Of a DNA stretch of 64,000 nt, positions 28,126 through 36,799 are shown piece after piece. The stretch is from Diaphorobacter limosus (GTDB taxonomy: Bacteria; Pseudomonadota; Gammaproteobacteria; Burkholderiales; Burkholderiaceae_C). The translations under genes were made by a program, and so were the position numbers. Under the pieces are notes generated by a model. It had not been told where the DNA came from. It was given only the letters and a program-made list of their open reading frames with translations, and did no database searches. The stretch covers positions 3,313,001 to 3,377,000 of the forward strand of contig NZ_CP136921.1 of NCBI RefSeq assembly GCF_033100095.1, read 5' to 3'. Numbering within the stretch: position 1 is the first letter of the stretch; each line of letters begins with the position of its first letter.

Positions 28126-29748
28126 ATGTCCGTAGCTAACCATCGCGCCACGCCGGCCGGTGTGGCGCAGCAGTCTCAAGCCCTGCCGCCGGGAACGCGG
28201 CTGGGCGAGTTCGAGGTGGTGTCGCTGCTGGGGGTGGGCGGCTTTGGCATGGTCTATCAGGCGTTCGATCACCTGTTGCAGCGTTTCGTGGCCATCAAGG
28301 AGTACATGCCGGCAGCGCTCGCCGGGCGCGCCGACGGGCATTCGCTGTGGGTGCGCTCGTCGTCGGACGAGCAGTCGTTCCAGGCCGGCCTGGCCTCGTT
28401 CGTGGACGAGGCGCGCCTGCTGGCGCGCTTTGAGCACCCCAGCCTGGTGAAGGTGCTGCGCTTCTGGGAGGCCAATCACACCGCCTACATGGTCATGCCG
28501 TTGTACTGCGGCATGACGCTCAAGCAGGCGCGCGCGCACATGCGCACGCCGCCGCCCGAGGCCTGGCTGCGCACGCTGCTGTGGTCGGTCACCAGCGCCC
28601 TGCGCGTGCTGCACGATGGGCAGACCCTGCACCGCGACATCTCCCCGGACAACATCTTTTTGCAGAACCACGGCCCGCCGGTGCTGCTGGATCTGGGGGC
28701 GGCGCGCCACGCCATCAGCAACCGCAGGCAGCCGGCGGTGCTGAAGGTGAACTACGCGCCCCTGGAGCAGTACACCGATGCCCCGGCCGATATGCAGCAA
28801 GGGCCCTGGAGCGATCTGTATGCCCTGGGCGCGACGGTGCATGGCTGCCTGCGCCACGGCGCCCCCCAGCCGGCCACGCAGCGCGCGCAGCGTGACCGCA
28901 TGCTGCCCATGGCACGCGTGGCACGCCAGGTGCGCAAGCAGTTCGGCATCGAGTATTCATCGGCGCTCGTGGATGCAATGGCGCAATGTCTGGCGCTGCA
29001 GCCGCAGGACAGGCCGCAGTCCGTCGCTGAGCTCCTGCTGGCCATGGAGATGGACAGCGCCCCGCCGGGGCTGGAGTCGTTTGATTTTCGGGCGCAGCTT
29101 GGCGCCAGCTGGGTCGAGCCGCAGGACAGGCATGCCGAGGGCGTGGCTGTGCCGGTGGTCAACACCCAGATCCAGACGCAGGCCAGCGCGCCACAACAGC
29201 CTGCAGCAACCTTGCCCACACACTCGCAGCGTCGGCGCCGCCTGCGCCCTCACCGTAGCCCGCAGGTGCGCCGGACGCTATGGGCCATGGCCGGCTCGGC
29301 CGCGGTGCTTGTCATGGCAGCCGGCCTGTGGTGGGAGCAGAAACCGCGCGCGCCGCGCCAGACGCCCGAGAGTGAAATCATCACCGAGCTGGCCGAGACC
29401 GAGGAGCCCCGGCCACTGGCGCCCATGGTGCAGCCAGCGCTCCAGGCCATGGATGGCGGCATGCGCCAGGCGCATCCTGCGCCAGCGCCAGAGCTGCCTG
29501 CATCGACCCTGGAGCCGGTGCCCCAGCCCGGGCTGGTGGTGCTGGAGGCGGCCATGCCCGCCCCGCCGCAGGCGTACCTGCGCGCGGGCAATCCGCTGGA
29601 CAGCTGTGCCAGCGCCGGCTTCTGGGCGCGCAGCATGTGCATCCACCGGGCCTGCCAGGAAGACGGCATCGCCAACCACCCGGTTTGCGTGGACGAACGC
29701 GTGCGTCGCGAGGCACAGGAGCGCCAGCGTCAGCTGTATGGGCAGTAG
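28126..29748 (+). CDS. Membrane-anchored Ser/Thr protein kinase
   Basis: A 540-residue protein. The kinase domain covers about residues 28-305, with glycine loop GVGGFGMVY (36-44), the invariant Lys of VAIKEY (58), catalytic HRDISPDN (HRD 169-171) and DLG in place of DFG at about 189. A Pro/Gln-rich linker leads to a single transmembrane helix at about 385-405 and a periplasmic Pro-rich region ending in a Cys-containing domain (DSCASAGFWARSMCIHRACQ). ATG 28126 was chosen; ATG 28075 in the same frame is possible. No phosphatase or FHA partner is adjacent, so targets are unknown. Confidence 0.8.
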   Translation: MSVANHRATPAGVAQQSQALPPGTRLGEFEVVSLLGVGGFGMVYQAFDHLLQRFVAIKEYMPAALAGRADGHSLWVRSSSDEQSFQAGLASFVDEARLLARFEHPSLVKVLRFWEANHTAYMVMPLYCGMTLKQARAHMRTPPPEAWLRTLLWSVTSALRVLHDGQTLHRDISPDNIFLQNHGPPVLLDLGAARHAISNRRQPAVLKVNYAPLEQYTDAPADMQQGPWSDLYALGATVHGCLRHGAPQPATQRAQRDRMLPMARVARQVRKQFGIEYSSALVDAMAQCLALQPQDRPQSVAELLLAMEMDSAPPGLESFDFRAQLGASWVEPQDRHAEGVAVPVVNTQIQTQASAPQQPAATLPTHSQRRRRLRPHRSPQVRRTLWAMAGSAAVLVMAAGLWWEQKPRAPRQTPESEIITELAETEEPRPLAPMVQPALQAMDGGMRQAHPAPAPELPASTLEPVPQPGLVVLEAAMPAPPQAYLRAGNPLDSCASAGFWARSMCIHRACQEDGIANHPVCVDERVRREAQERQRQLYGQ

Positions 29749-29761
29749 GCCGGCATTTTTG

Positions 29762-29902
29762 TATAATGACGGGCTTCGCAGCGAATTTTGGTCCCGCGGC
29801 GAGGCATGAAATTCTTCATGCACCCACCTAAGAGGCTCCCAGTCACGAGGAGCACCGACCGTGGAAAAGGACCGTCAAACCCCCTCTTGCAAAGAGAAAC
29901 TC
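29762..29902 (+). promoter_or_regulatory. Promoter -10 and 5' leader of rplM-rpsI
   Basis: A perfect TATAAT (29762-29767) is followed by about 130 nt of leader without a gene. The leader contains a small hairpin (GCATGAA-ATTC-TTCATGC, about 29804-29821) and further GC-rich inverted sequence. It could serve autogenous control by L13, as reported for E. coli rplM, but no such motif was recognised with certainty. Confidence 0.5.
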
Positions 29903-30331
29903 ATGTCCACTTTCAGCGCCAAGCCCGCTGAGGTCGTGCACGAGTGGTTTGTGATTGACGCCACCGATAAGGTGCTCGGCCGGGTCGCCAGCGAAGTGGC
30001 CCACCGTCTGCGCGGCAAGCACAAAGCCATTTACACGCCTCACGTCGATACCGGTGACTTCATCGTCATCGTCAACGCCTCCAAGCTCAAGGTCACCGGC
30101 ACCAAGTCCACCGACAAGGTGTACTACCGTCACTCGGGCTATCCCGGCGGCATCACGGCCACCAACTTCCGCGATCTGCAGGCCAAGCACCCCGGCCGAG
30201 CGCTGGAGAAGGCCGTCAAGGGCATGCTGCCCAAGGGCCCCCTGGGCTACGCCATGATCAAGAAGCTCAAGGTCTACGGTGGCGCGGAGCATCCGCACAG
30301 CGCCCAGCAGCCCAAGCCCCTGGAAATCTAA
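29903..30331 (+). CDS. rplM: 50S ribosomal protein L13
   Basis: A 142-residue protein of normal length with [20 protein letters not shown], the [10 protein letters not shown] strand and HSGYPGG, all typical of L13. The start at 29903 follows AAAGAG. It is first in the rplM-rpsI operon, 9 bp ahead of rpsI. Confidence 0.97.
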   Translation: MSTFSAKPAEVVHEWFVIDATDKVLGRVASEVAHRLRGKHKAIYTPHVDTGDFIVIVNASKLKVTGTKSTDKVYYRHSGYPGGITATNFRDLQAKHPGRALEKAVKGMLPKGPLGYAMIKKLKVYGGAEHPHSAQQPKPLEI

Positions 30332-30340
30332 GGAGCCGAC

Positions 30341-30733
30341 ATGATTGGTGAATGGAACAATGGCACCGGCCGTCGCAAGTCCAGCGTCGCCCGCGTGTTT
30401 CTGAAGAAGGGCTCCGGCAAGATCACTGTGAATGGCAAGGACATTGCACAGTATTTCGGCCGCGAAACCTCGATCATGATTACCAAGCAGCCGCTGGTGC
30501 TGACTGGCAATGTCGAAGCCTTCGACATCCAGATCAACGTTCACGGTGGTGGTGAGTCCGGCCAGGCCGGCGCCGCCCGCCATGGCATCACCCGCGCCCT
30601 GATCGACTACGACGCAGCGCTCAAGCCCCAGCTGAGCGCCGCCGGCTTCGTCACGCGCGACGCCCGTGAAGTCGAGCGCAAGAAGGTCGGCCTGCACTCC
30701 GCACGCCGCGCCAAGCAGTTCTCCAAGCGTTAA
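30341..30733 (+). CDS. rpsI: 30S ribosomal protein S9
   Basis: A 130-residue protein with the S9 hallmarks [19 protein letters not shown], an internal [18 protein letters not shown], and the basic C-terminal tail ending in KQFSKR that reaches the ribosomal P site. It is cotranscribed with rplM and followed by a terminator. Confidence 0.97.
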   Translation: MIGEWNNGTGRRKSSVARVFLKKGSGKITVNGKDIAQYFGRETSIMITKQPLVLTGNVEAFDIQINVHGGGESGQAGAARHGITRALIDYDAALKPQLSAAGFVTRDAREVERKKVGLHSARRAKQFSKR

Positions 30734-30762
30734 TCCGCACGGTTTTCTGCAACCGCATCAAG

Positions 30763-30790
30763 GCCACCTTCGGGTGGCTTTGTGCTTTTT
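30763..30790 (+). terminator. Rho-independent terminator of rplM-rpsI
   Basis: GCCACC-TTCG-GGTGGC (stable UUCG tetraloop) is followed by a T-rich tract, 30 bp past the rpsI stop. Confidence 0.85.
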
Positions 30791-30896
30791 ACGGTCAGGC
30801 AAAAGCCCCAGGGGTTTTGGCAGCAAGTCGCCATGAACCGGAGTTGGCCGCATGTTTGCAGTAGCATCCAACAAGTTTTGAACATTGGAGCAATCC

Positions 30897-31271
30897 ATGA
30901 GCGCAGTAGCACAAACCTCCGACACCGAGATGCCCACCCCGATTCTTTTCACCGACAGCGCGGCTGCCAAGGTCGCCGAGCTGATCGCCGAGGAGGGCAA
31001 CCCCGAACTGAAGCTGCGCGTGTTCGTGCAGGGCGGCGGCTGCTCGGGCTTTCAGTACGGTTTTACCTTCGACGAGATCACCAACGAGGACGACACTACC
31101 ATGACCAAGAATGGCGTGTCGCTGCTGATCGACGCCATGAGCTTCCAGTACCTGGTGGGCGCCGAGATCGACTACAAGGAAGACCTGCAGGGCGCGCAGT
31201 TCGTCATCAAGAACCCGAATGCCGACACCACCTGCGGCTGCGGCTCCAGCTTCTCCACGCCCGAGCACTGA
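30897..31271 (+). CDS. erpA: Iron-sulfur cluster insertion protein
   Basis: A 124-residue A-type carrier that passes Fe-S clusters to apoproteins. The three ligand cysteines appear in GGGCSGFQY and the C-terminal TTCGCGSSF. The N-terminal [20 protein letters not shown] helix matches ErpA more than IscA. Start ATG 30897 with TTGGAG upstream. It is monocistronic between two terminators. Confidence 0.93.
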   Translation: MSAVAQTSDTEMPTPILFTDSAAAKVAELIAEEGNPELKLRVFVQGGGCSGFQYGFTFDEITNEDDTTMTKNGVSLLIDAMSFQYLVGAEIDYKEDLQGAQFVIKNPNADTTCGCGSSFSTPEH

Positions 31272-31293
31272 CAAACTTCCAACCGTACAGGGG

Positions 31294-31321
31294 CAAAAAA
31301 ACCGCTGCAAGGCGGTTTTTT
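31294..31321. terminator. Bidirectional terminator between erpA and anmK
   Basis: The stem ACCGC/GCGGT with TGCAA loop is flanked by AAAAAA on one side and TTTTTT on the other, so it can stop transcription from both convergent genes. It overlaps neither stop codon. Confidence 0.88.
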
Positions 31322-31325
31322 GCGT

Positions 31326-32435
31326 TCATGCGGGGTAGATGGCGCCCAGGATGCGCGCGCCGCGTGCGCCGGTCACTTCGGGCAGGCTGGCCGTCTGGCC
31401 GGCCAGGCATTGTCGTGCCAGCCAGGCGAACGCGGCGGCCTCGACCTGCAGTGGCGGCAGACCATGGAGGGCCGAATCCTGCACGGTGACTCCGGGTAGC
31501 AGGGCCTGCAGGCGCTCCATCAGATACTGATTGAGCGCACCGCCGCCGCAGACGATGAGCAGGTCGCAGTCGCTCGCGTGGCGCAGCAGATCCTGGGCGC
31601 AGCTTCTGGCGGTGAACTCGGCCAGCGTCGCCTGCACGTCCTGTGGCGGGGCGTTACTGGCTGCTGCCAGCAGAGGCTCCAGCCAGTGCGGGTTGAACAG
31701 ATCCCGCCCGGTGCTTTTGGGCGGCGGCAGGGCCAGAAAGGGCTCGGCCAGCAGGGCATCGAGCAGGGCGCCATGGGGCCGGCCGGTGCGCGCCCAGGCA
31801 CCCTGGTCGTCGTAGGTGCGGCCGGTGTGGCGCTCGCACCAATAGTCCATCAGCGCGTTCGCCGGGCCGCAGTCAAAACCCAGCACGCCGCCATCGGCGC
31901 GCAGCAGACTCAGATTGGAGATGCCACCCAGGTTGAGCACGCCCACGCTGCGCCCTGCCTGGCCAAACATGCCCTGGTGGAAGGCGGGCACCAGCGGCGC
32001 GCCCTGGCCGCCGGCGGCGACATCACGGCTGCGAAAGTCCGCCACCACGGTGATGCCGGTGATTTCCGCCAGCAGGGCGGGGTTGTTCAGCTGCAGGGTG
32101 TAGCCCGTGCCATCGAAGGCCAGGGGCCGGTGACGCACGGTCTGGCCATGCGCGCCTATGGCGTGGATGGCATCTGGCCTCAGCCCGGCTTGCGCCAGCA
32201 GGCGTTGCACCACATCTGCATAGCCGCGCACCAGTGCATTCGCGGCCAGTGCGGCGCGGTGCAGTTCATCATTGCCGGGGGTGTTAAGTGTGAGCAGTTC
32301 TGCTCTTAAATCAGGAGCTATTTGCGCTGATGAGTACTGCGCTACACGGCATTTTTGCCCTGAAAACTCGGCCAGCACGCCATCGACCCCGTCGAGCGAG
32401 GTGCCCGACATCAGGCCGATGTAGCGCTGCGTCAA
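31326..32435 (-). CDS. anmK: Anhydro-N-acetylmuramic acid kinase
   Basis: A 369-residue kinase of the murein recycling pathway that phosphorylates and opens 1,6-anhydroMurNAc to MurNAc-6-P. It shows YIGLMSGTSLDGVD at the N-terminus, GAHGQTVRHRP, VADFRSRDVAAGGQGAPLVPAFH, LNLGGISN, and a C-terminal VCGGGALN. The start is a TTG at 32435, 14 bp past the M23 peptidase stop. Repeat copy E lies within it, encoding about KCRVAQYSSAQIAPDL, without disturbing the frame. It probably forms a unit with the upstream peptidase gene. Confidence 0.93.
   Translation of the reverse strand: MTQRYIGLMSGTSLDGVDGVLAEFSGQKCRVAQYSSAQIAPDLRAELLTLNTPGNDELHRAALAANALVRGYADVVQRLLAQAGLRPDAIHAIGAHGQTVRHRPLAFDGTGYTLQLNNPALLAEITGITVVADFRSRDVAAGGQGAPLVPAFHQGMFGQAGRSVGVLNLGGISNLSLLRADGGVLGFDCGPANALMDYWCERHTGRTYDDQGAWARTGRPHGALLDALLAEPFLALPPPKSTGRDLFNPHWLEPLLAAASNAPPQDVQATLAEFTARSCAQDLLRHASDCDLLIVCGGGALNQYLMERLQALLPGVTVQDSALHGLPPLQVEAAAFAWLARQCLAGQTASLPEVTGARGARILGAIYPA
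32315..32356 (+). repeat. ~43-bp interspersed palindromic element, copy E (inside anmK)
   Basis: GAGCTATTTGCGC, spacer, TGCGCTACACGGC and ATTTTT, with the same 29-nt spacing. It lies antisense within the 5' part of anmK, where the base composition drops locally. Confidence 0.65.
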
Positions 32436-32449
32436 AGGAGGGCGTGGCC

Positions 32450-33844
32450 TTATTCGGCGCTGGCCTGCAGGATTTGCAGGGCCGATGACAGCTGCACGCG
32501 CATGTTCGACGCCAGGCGGTTGAAGGCCGGGCGTGCGGCGTTCGACACGGGCTGGGCGGCCTCGCTTTCACGGGCGATGCTCAGCGGGTCGCGGGCCTCG
32601 CCATTGACGCGGAACTCGAAGTGCAGATGCGGGCCCGTGGCCCAGCCGGTGGCGCCCACGGCGCCCAGCTTTTGCCCCTGCTCGACGCTGTCGCCCTTGC
32701 GCACGTCGATACGGCTCAGGTGAGCGTAGATGGTGACATGCTGGTTGCGGTGCTTGACGTAGACCACGTTGCCGTAGCCGTTCTGCACGCCGGCAAAGTC
32801 CACCACGCCGTCGCCCACGGTGCGCACCGCCGTGCCCGTGGGCGCGGCGAAGTCGGTGCCCAGATGGGCGCGCCAGGTCTTGTGGATGGGGTGCAGGCGC
32901 ATGGCAAAACCACTGGAGACGCGCGAGAACTCGACCGGCGAGGTCAGGTAGGCGCGGCGCATGCTTTGCCCGTCCAGCGTGTAGTACGCACCCTTGGCGG
33001 CGCCAGGCGGCTGGAACCAGAGGGCGTTGTAGGTCTTCTCGCCGTTCTGGAACTCGGCGCTGAGCACGCGGCCGCTGCGCAGCGGCTCGCCGTCCGCCTC
33101 CAGCGTCTCGTAGACCACGGAGAAGCGATCCTCCTTGCGCAGCGCGCGGCGGAAGTCGATGTCGCCCGAGAACACCTCGGCCAGCTGCACGGCCACGGCA
33201 TCGGGGATGCTGGCCGCGTCGGTGGCGGCAAACAGCGAGCTGCGAATGACGCCGCCGGCCAGCCGGCTGCCCACGGTGAGCGGTGCCGATTCGATGCGCG
33301 AGGCGAAGCTGCCGTCTGGCTTGCGTTCGACCACCAGGCGCTGGAAGCGGTCGCTGTCGTCCTGCGCCCAGCGGGCCGTCAGGCGCACCAGGCGGTGGTC
33401 GTCCGTGGCCTCGGCCGACATGGAGCGGCCCACGCGGCCCAGCAGGTTCTGGCGCACGGCATTGTCGGCACGCAAAAAGGCCGCGGCGGCGGGGTCGGCA
33501 ACGCCCAGGCGCTGCAGGATGCTCTCGGCCGTGTCAGCGCCGCGCGTGACGTCGGAGCGGTACAGCGAGAAGCCAGGCCCGTCCACCAGGGCCGACAGTG
33601 GCTCGCCCTCGGCCAGCGACTGCACGGCCTGGGTCACGGTTCTCGCCGGCAGTTCGGCCGGATCGGGCGCCAGCGAGGCCACGGCAAAGGCGCCGCCGCC
33701 GGTGGTCAGCAGCAGCGTTGTCAGGGCGGCGGTAATGCGTTTCGGATGGGTTTGAAGGGTCTGCTTCAGCTGGCTGAGCAAAAGCAGTCCGGCGGTGGTC
33801 AAGCCGTTGTTCAAGAGTCTTACCCCAGGCAGATGTGCCTGCAT
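32450..33844 (-). CDS. M23-family murein metallopeptidase
   Basis: A 464-residue protein with an N-terminal membrane anchor (about residues 37-58), a regulatory middle domain (ADTAESILQRLGV, RALRKEDRFSVVYE) and a C-terminal LytM/M23 domain. Zn2+ ligands are seen as HLGTDFAAP (about 326-331) and HLHFEF (about 406-411). This layout matches MepM/NlpD-type DD-endopeptidases that cut peptidoglycan cross-links. ATG 33844 was chosen over an in-frame start 12 residues upstream. It precedes anmK on the same strand, linking wall cleavage with recycling, and is divergent from tyrS. Confidence 0.88.
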   Translation of the reverse strand: MQAHLPGVRLLNNGLTTAGLLLLSQLKQTLQTHPKRITAALTTLLLTTGGGAFAVASLAPDPAELPARTVTQAVQSLAEGEPLSALVDGPGFSLYRSDVTRGADTAESILQRLGVADPAAAAFLRADNAVRQNLLGRVGRSMSAEATDDHRLVRLTARWAQDDSDRFQRLVVERKPDGSFASRIESAPLTVGSRLAGGVIRSSLFAATDAASIPDAVAVQLAEVFSGDIDFRRALRKEDRFSVVYETLEADGEPLRSGRVLSAEFQNGEKTYNALWFQPPGAAKGAYYTLDGQSMRRAYLTSPVEFSRVSSGFAMRLHPIHKTWRAHLGTDFAAPTGTAVRTVGDGVVDFAGVQNGYGNVVYVKHRNQHVTIYAHLSRIDVRKGDSVEQGQKLGAVGATGWATGPHLHFEFRVNGEARDPLSIARESEAAQPVSNAARPAFNRLASNMRVQLSSALQILQASAE

Positions 33845-34005
33845 GCCTCTGGCGCGGGCGCGTGTGGGCGGCAGGCACAAGGAATTTGGTATGGCTGCGG
33901 AAAGGGGCCCCGGGCCGGTGGGATGGGCGGGGCCACTAGAATCCGCTGCTACAAAGCGCTCGAGAGTATAGTCCCTGCGCCCCTGGTGACACCCTGAAAA
34001 CCCTT

Positions 34006-35238
34006 ATGAATCAAACCGTTGTTACGAATTTCCCGGTGACCGATGACGTACGTCAGGCATTGGAAGTGTCACTGCGCGGCGTCGACGAGTTGTTGCCGCG
34101 CGAGGACTGGACGCGCAAGCTGGCGCGCAGCGCGGCCACGGGCCAGCCGCTGCGCATCAAGCTGGGGCTGGATCCGACGGCGCCGGACATCCACATCGGC
34201 CACACGGTGGTGCTCAACAAGATGCGCCAGCTGCAGGATCTGGGCCACCAGGTGATTTTTCTGATCGGCGACTTCACCACGCTGATCGGCGACCCCTCGG
34301 GGCGCAACAGCACGCGCCCGCCGCTCACGGCCGAGCAGATCAAGGTCAACGCCGAGACCTACTACACCCAGGCCGCCAAGGTGCTGGACCCGGCGCGCAC
34401 CGAGATCCGCTACAACAGCGAATGGAACGACGCCCTGGGCACGCGCGGCATGATCCAGCTGGCGGCCAAGTACACGGTGGCGCGCATGATGGAGCGCAAC
34501 GACTTTCACCAGCGCTTCACCGAGGGCAGCTCCATCAGCCTCCATGAATTCTTGTACCCACTGCTGCAGGGCTATGACTCCGTGGCGCTCAAGGCGGACC
34601 TGGAGTTGGGTGGCACGGATCAGAAGTTCAACCTGCTGATGGGCCGCCATCTGCAGCAGGAGTGGGGGCAGGAGCCGCAGTGTGTGCTCACCATGCCGCT
34701 GCTGGTGGGGCTGGACGGGGTGGAGAAGATGTCCAAGTCCAAGAACAACTACATCGGCATCACCGAGGACGCCAACACCATGTTCGCCAAGGTGCTGTCT
34801 ATCTCGGACGAGCTGATGTGGGACTGGTACACCCTGCTGTCGTTCAGGAGCCTGGCCGAGATCGCCAGCCTCAGGCAGGAAGTGGCCGAGGGGCGCAACC
34901 CCAAGGACGCCAAGGTGCTGCTCGCCAAGGAGATCACGGCGCGCTTTCACAGCGCGGCCGCGGCCGATGCGGCTGAAGGAGACTTCAACAACCGCGCCAA
35001 GGGCGGCATTCCCGACGATATCCCCGAGCTGCAACTGTGCGGCGCGCCGCTGGGCATTGCGGCGCTGCTCAAGCAGGCGGGCCTGGCGCCCTCGAGCAGC
35101 GAGGCCAACCGCCTGATCGACGGCGGCGGCGTGCGCGTCGATGGCGGCGTGGTCAGCGACAAGGGCCTGAAGCTGGCCACCGGTCGCTACGTGGTGCAGG
35201 TGGGCAAGCGCAAGTTCGCGCGCGTGACATTGGCTTGA
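34006..35238 (+). CDS. tyrS: Tyrosyl-tRNA synthetase
   Basis: A 410-residue class I synthetase (TyrRS short N-terminal type) with HIGH at residues 63-66, KMSKS at 241-245 and a C-terminal S4 RNA-binding domain ([19 protein letters not shown]). It charges tRNA-Tyr. The 160-bp gap to the M23 gene should hold both promoters. Repeat copy F follows its stop. Confidence 0.96.
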   Translation: MNQTVVTNFPVTDDVRQALEVSLRGVDELLPREDWTRKLARSAATGQPLRIKLGLDPTAPDIHIGHTVVLNKMRQLQDLGHQVIFLIGDFTTLIGDPSGRNSTRPPLTAEQIKVNAETYYTQAAKVLDPARTEIRYNSEWNDALGTRGMIQLAAKYTVARMMERNDFHQRFTEGSSISLHEFLYPLLQGYDSVALKADLELGGTDQKFNLLMGRHLQQEWGQEPQCVLTMPLLVGLDGVEKMSKSKNNYIGITEDANTMFAKVLSISDELMWDWYTLLSFRSLAEIASLRQEVAEGRNPKDAKVLLAKEITARFHSAAAADAAEGDFNNRAKGGIPDDIPELQLCGAPLGIAALLKQAGLAPSSSEANRLIDGGGVRVDGGVVSDKGLKLATGRYVVQVGKRKFARVTLA

Positions 35239-35261
35239 TGTGGCCATAGGTCATTTGCAAT

Positions 35262-35303
35262 AAAAACGGCCTTTGCGCTTGTGCAGCAAGCGCTATTAGC
35301 TAT
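35262..35303 (-). repeat. ~43-bp interspersed palindromic element, copy F
   Basis: On the minus strand: ATAGCTAATAGCGC, spacer, AAGCGCAAAGGCC and GTTTTT, one of the best copies. It fills the convergent gap between tyrS and the LysR gene. Confidence 0.75.
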
Positions 35304-35318
35304 TAAAAATGTAGCTAT

Positions 35319-36311
35319 TCATGGGGTGTCAGGGGTCGTGACCGGCGCCGCCTCGCCGATGGCGCGGCGCGTGGCCTCGGCCTGCAGCAGCAGCCAGGCG
35401 CAGAAGGCCTGGATCTCCGGGCGCTGGCCGCTCCTCGGCCCCACCACCAGCCAATAGGCCAGCGGCGAATCCAGCCGATGGCCGGGCAGCACCTCCACCA
35501 GGTCGCCCGATGCCAGGCTTTGCGCCACCAGCGGCATGCGCGCCAGCGCCAGGCCCTGGCCGGCCAGGGCCGCCTGGGCGATCTGCTGGGCGTAGTTGAA
35601 GTACAGCCAGCGCCGCGGCTGCAGCTTCTCCAGGCCATGCACCTGGAACCAGCGGCGCCAGGTGATCAGCTCGAAATAGGGCAGGCGGTGCGCATCCCCG
35701 GCCTCGATCAGGGTGAACCGCGCCACGTCGGCCGGCTCGTGTATCGGCGGCATGCTTTTCAGCAGCCAGGGGCTGGCGACCACCGCCAGCTGCTCGCCAA
35801 ACAGGCGCTCGGCGCCCGCCGGCTGGCTGCCGGGCACGGCCGAGCGCAGGGCCAGGTCCACGTCGGCGGTCTCCAGATCCACCATGGCATCGCTGGCGTC
35901 CATGCGGATGTCGATGTCCGGGTTGTCGCGCTGGAACTCCTCCATGCGTGGTATCAGCCACATCGAGGCAAAGCTGGCCCAGGTGGTGATCGCCACGCTC
36001 TTGCGCCCGGCCGTTTGACGCACCAGGCGCACGGCGGCGTCCATGCGCTCCAGGGCCGGCGCCACGGCGCGCTGCAGCTGGCCGCCGGCGCCGGTCAGCT
36101 CCACGGCGCGGGTGTGGCGCAAAAACAGCGGCACGCCGACCTCGTCCTCCAGCGCCTGGATCTGGCGGCTGACGGCCGACTGGGTCAGGGCCAGCTCCTC
36201 GGCCGCGGCGCGAAAGTTCAGATGCCGGGCCACGGCCAGAAAGGCGCGCCAATGGCCCACGGCCACGGGCCGGGTGCGCAGGTGGGTGATGGGTGGCAGG
36301 GGCGTTTTCAT
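35319..36311 (-). CDS. LysR-family regulator, GcvA-like
   Basis: A 330-residue protein. The helix-turn-helix is at about residues 22-80 (WRAFLAVARHLNFRAAAEEL, then LTQSAVSRQIQALEDEVGVPLF), with an effector domain of the GcvA/TrpI type (WLIPRMEEFQRDNPDIDIRM, DLETADVDLALR). Start ATG 36311; an in-frame start 29 residues upstream is less likely. It is divergent from a DUF2917 gene. Confidence 0.88.
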   Translation of the reverse strand: MKTPLPPITHLRTRPVAVGHWRAFLAVARHLNFRAAAEELALTQSAVSRQIQALEDEVGVPLFLRHTRAVELTGAGGQLQRAVAPALERMDAAVRLVRQTAGRKSVAITTWASFASMWLIPRMEEFQRDNPDIDIRMDASDAMVDLETADVDLALRSAVPGSQPAGAERLFGEQLAVVASPWLLKSMPPIHEPADVARFTLIEAGDAHRLPYFELITWRRWFQVHGLEKLQPRRWLYFNYAQQIAQAALAGQGLALARMPLVAQSLASGDLVEVLPGHRLDSPLAYWLVVGPRSGQRPEIQAFCAWLLLQAEATRRAIGEAAPVTTPDTP

Positions 36312-36432
36312 GGCCTGCGATGATGCCTGAATTGATGCGATTTGAGAATTGATGGTGGCTCTTGTTTTCATTGGACGATAGCCCGTGGCAAGGCGCAAAC
36401 TGGCGCCACATCAATGGTTTCAGGAGACCGCC

Positions 36433-36738
36433 ATGACCGCGTCGCATGTTCTGAATTCGCAACAATGGGGCGCCTGCGCAGACGCTGCCGGCGCCGATCC
36501 GTACCGGCTCGCCACGGGTGCCGCACGCAGCCTGCGGCCGACGACGGCCATGCGGCTGCGCGTGGTCTGCGGCCAGGCCTCGGTGACGGTAGACGATGGC
36601 CCCCATGGCTGGCGCGAGGACTCGGGCGACCTGCTGCTGCAGGCCGGCCAGAGCCTGCGCATCGCCCCCGGCCAGCATGCCGTGCTCGAACCTCTGGGCC
36701 AGCAGGCGCTGCAGTACCAATGGTGCAGCGCGGGATAA
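36433..36738 (+). CDS. DUF2917 domain protein
   Basis: A 101-residue protein with the cupin-like DUF2917 pattern: LRLRVVCGQASVTVDDGPHGWREDSGD type strands, then LLLQAGQSLRIAPGQHAVLEPL. It has no signal peptide or membrane segment. Function is unknown in the family. The ATG at 36433 has CAGGAGA upstream. The divergent GcvA-like regulator makes it the probable regulated target. Confidence 0.75.
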   Translation: MTASHVLNSQQWGACADAAGADPYRLATGAARSLRPTTAMRLRVVCGQASVTVDDGPHGWREDSGDLLLQAGQSLRIAPGQHAVLEPLGQQALQYQWCSAG

Positions 36739-36799
36739 TGGCGCGTTTGCCCGGCCGGCAGGGTTGGCCGGGCGTCGATCAGCCAATCCCACTTACCTC

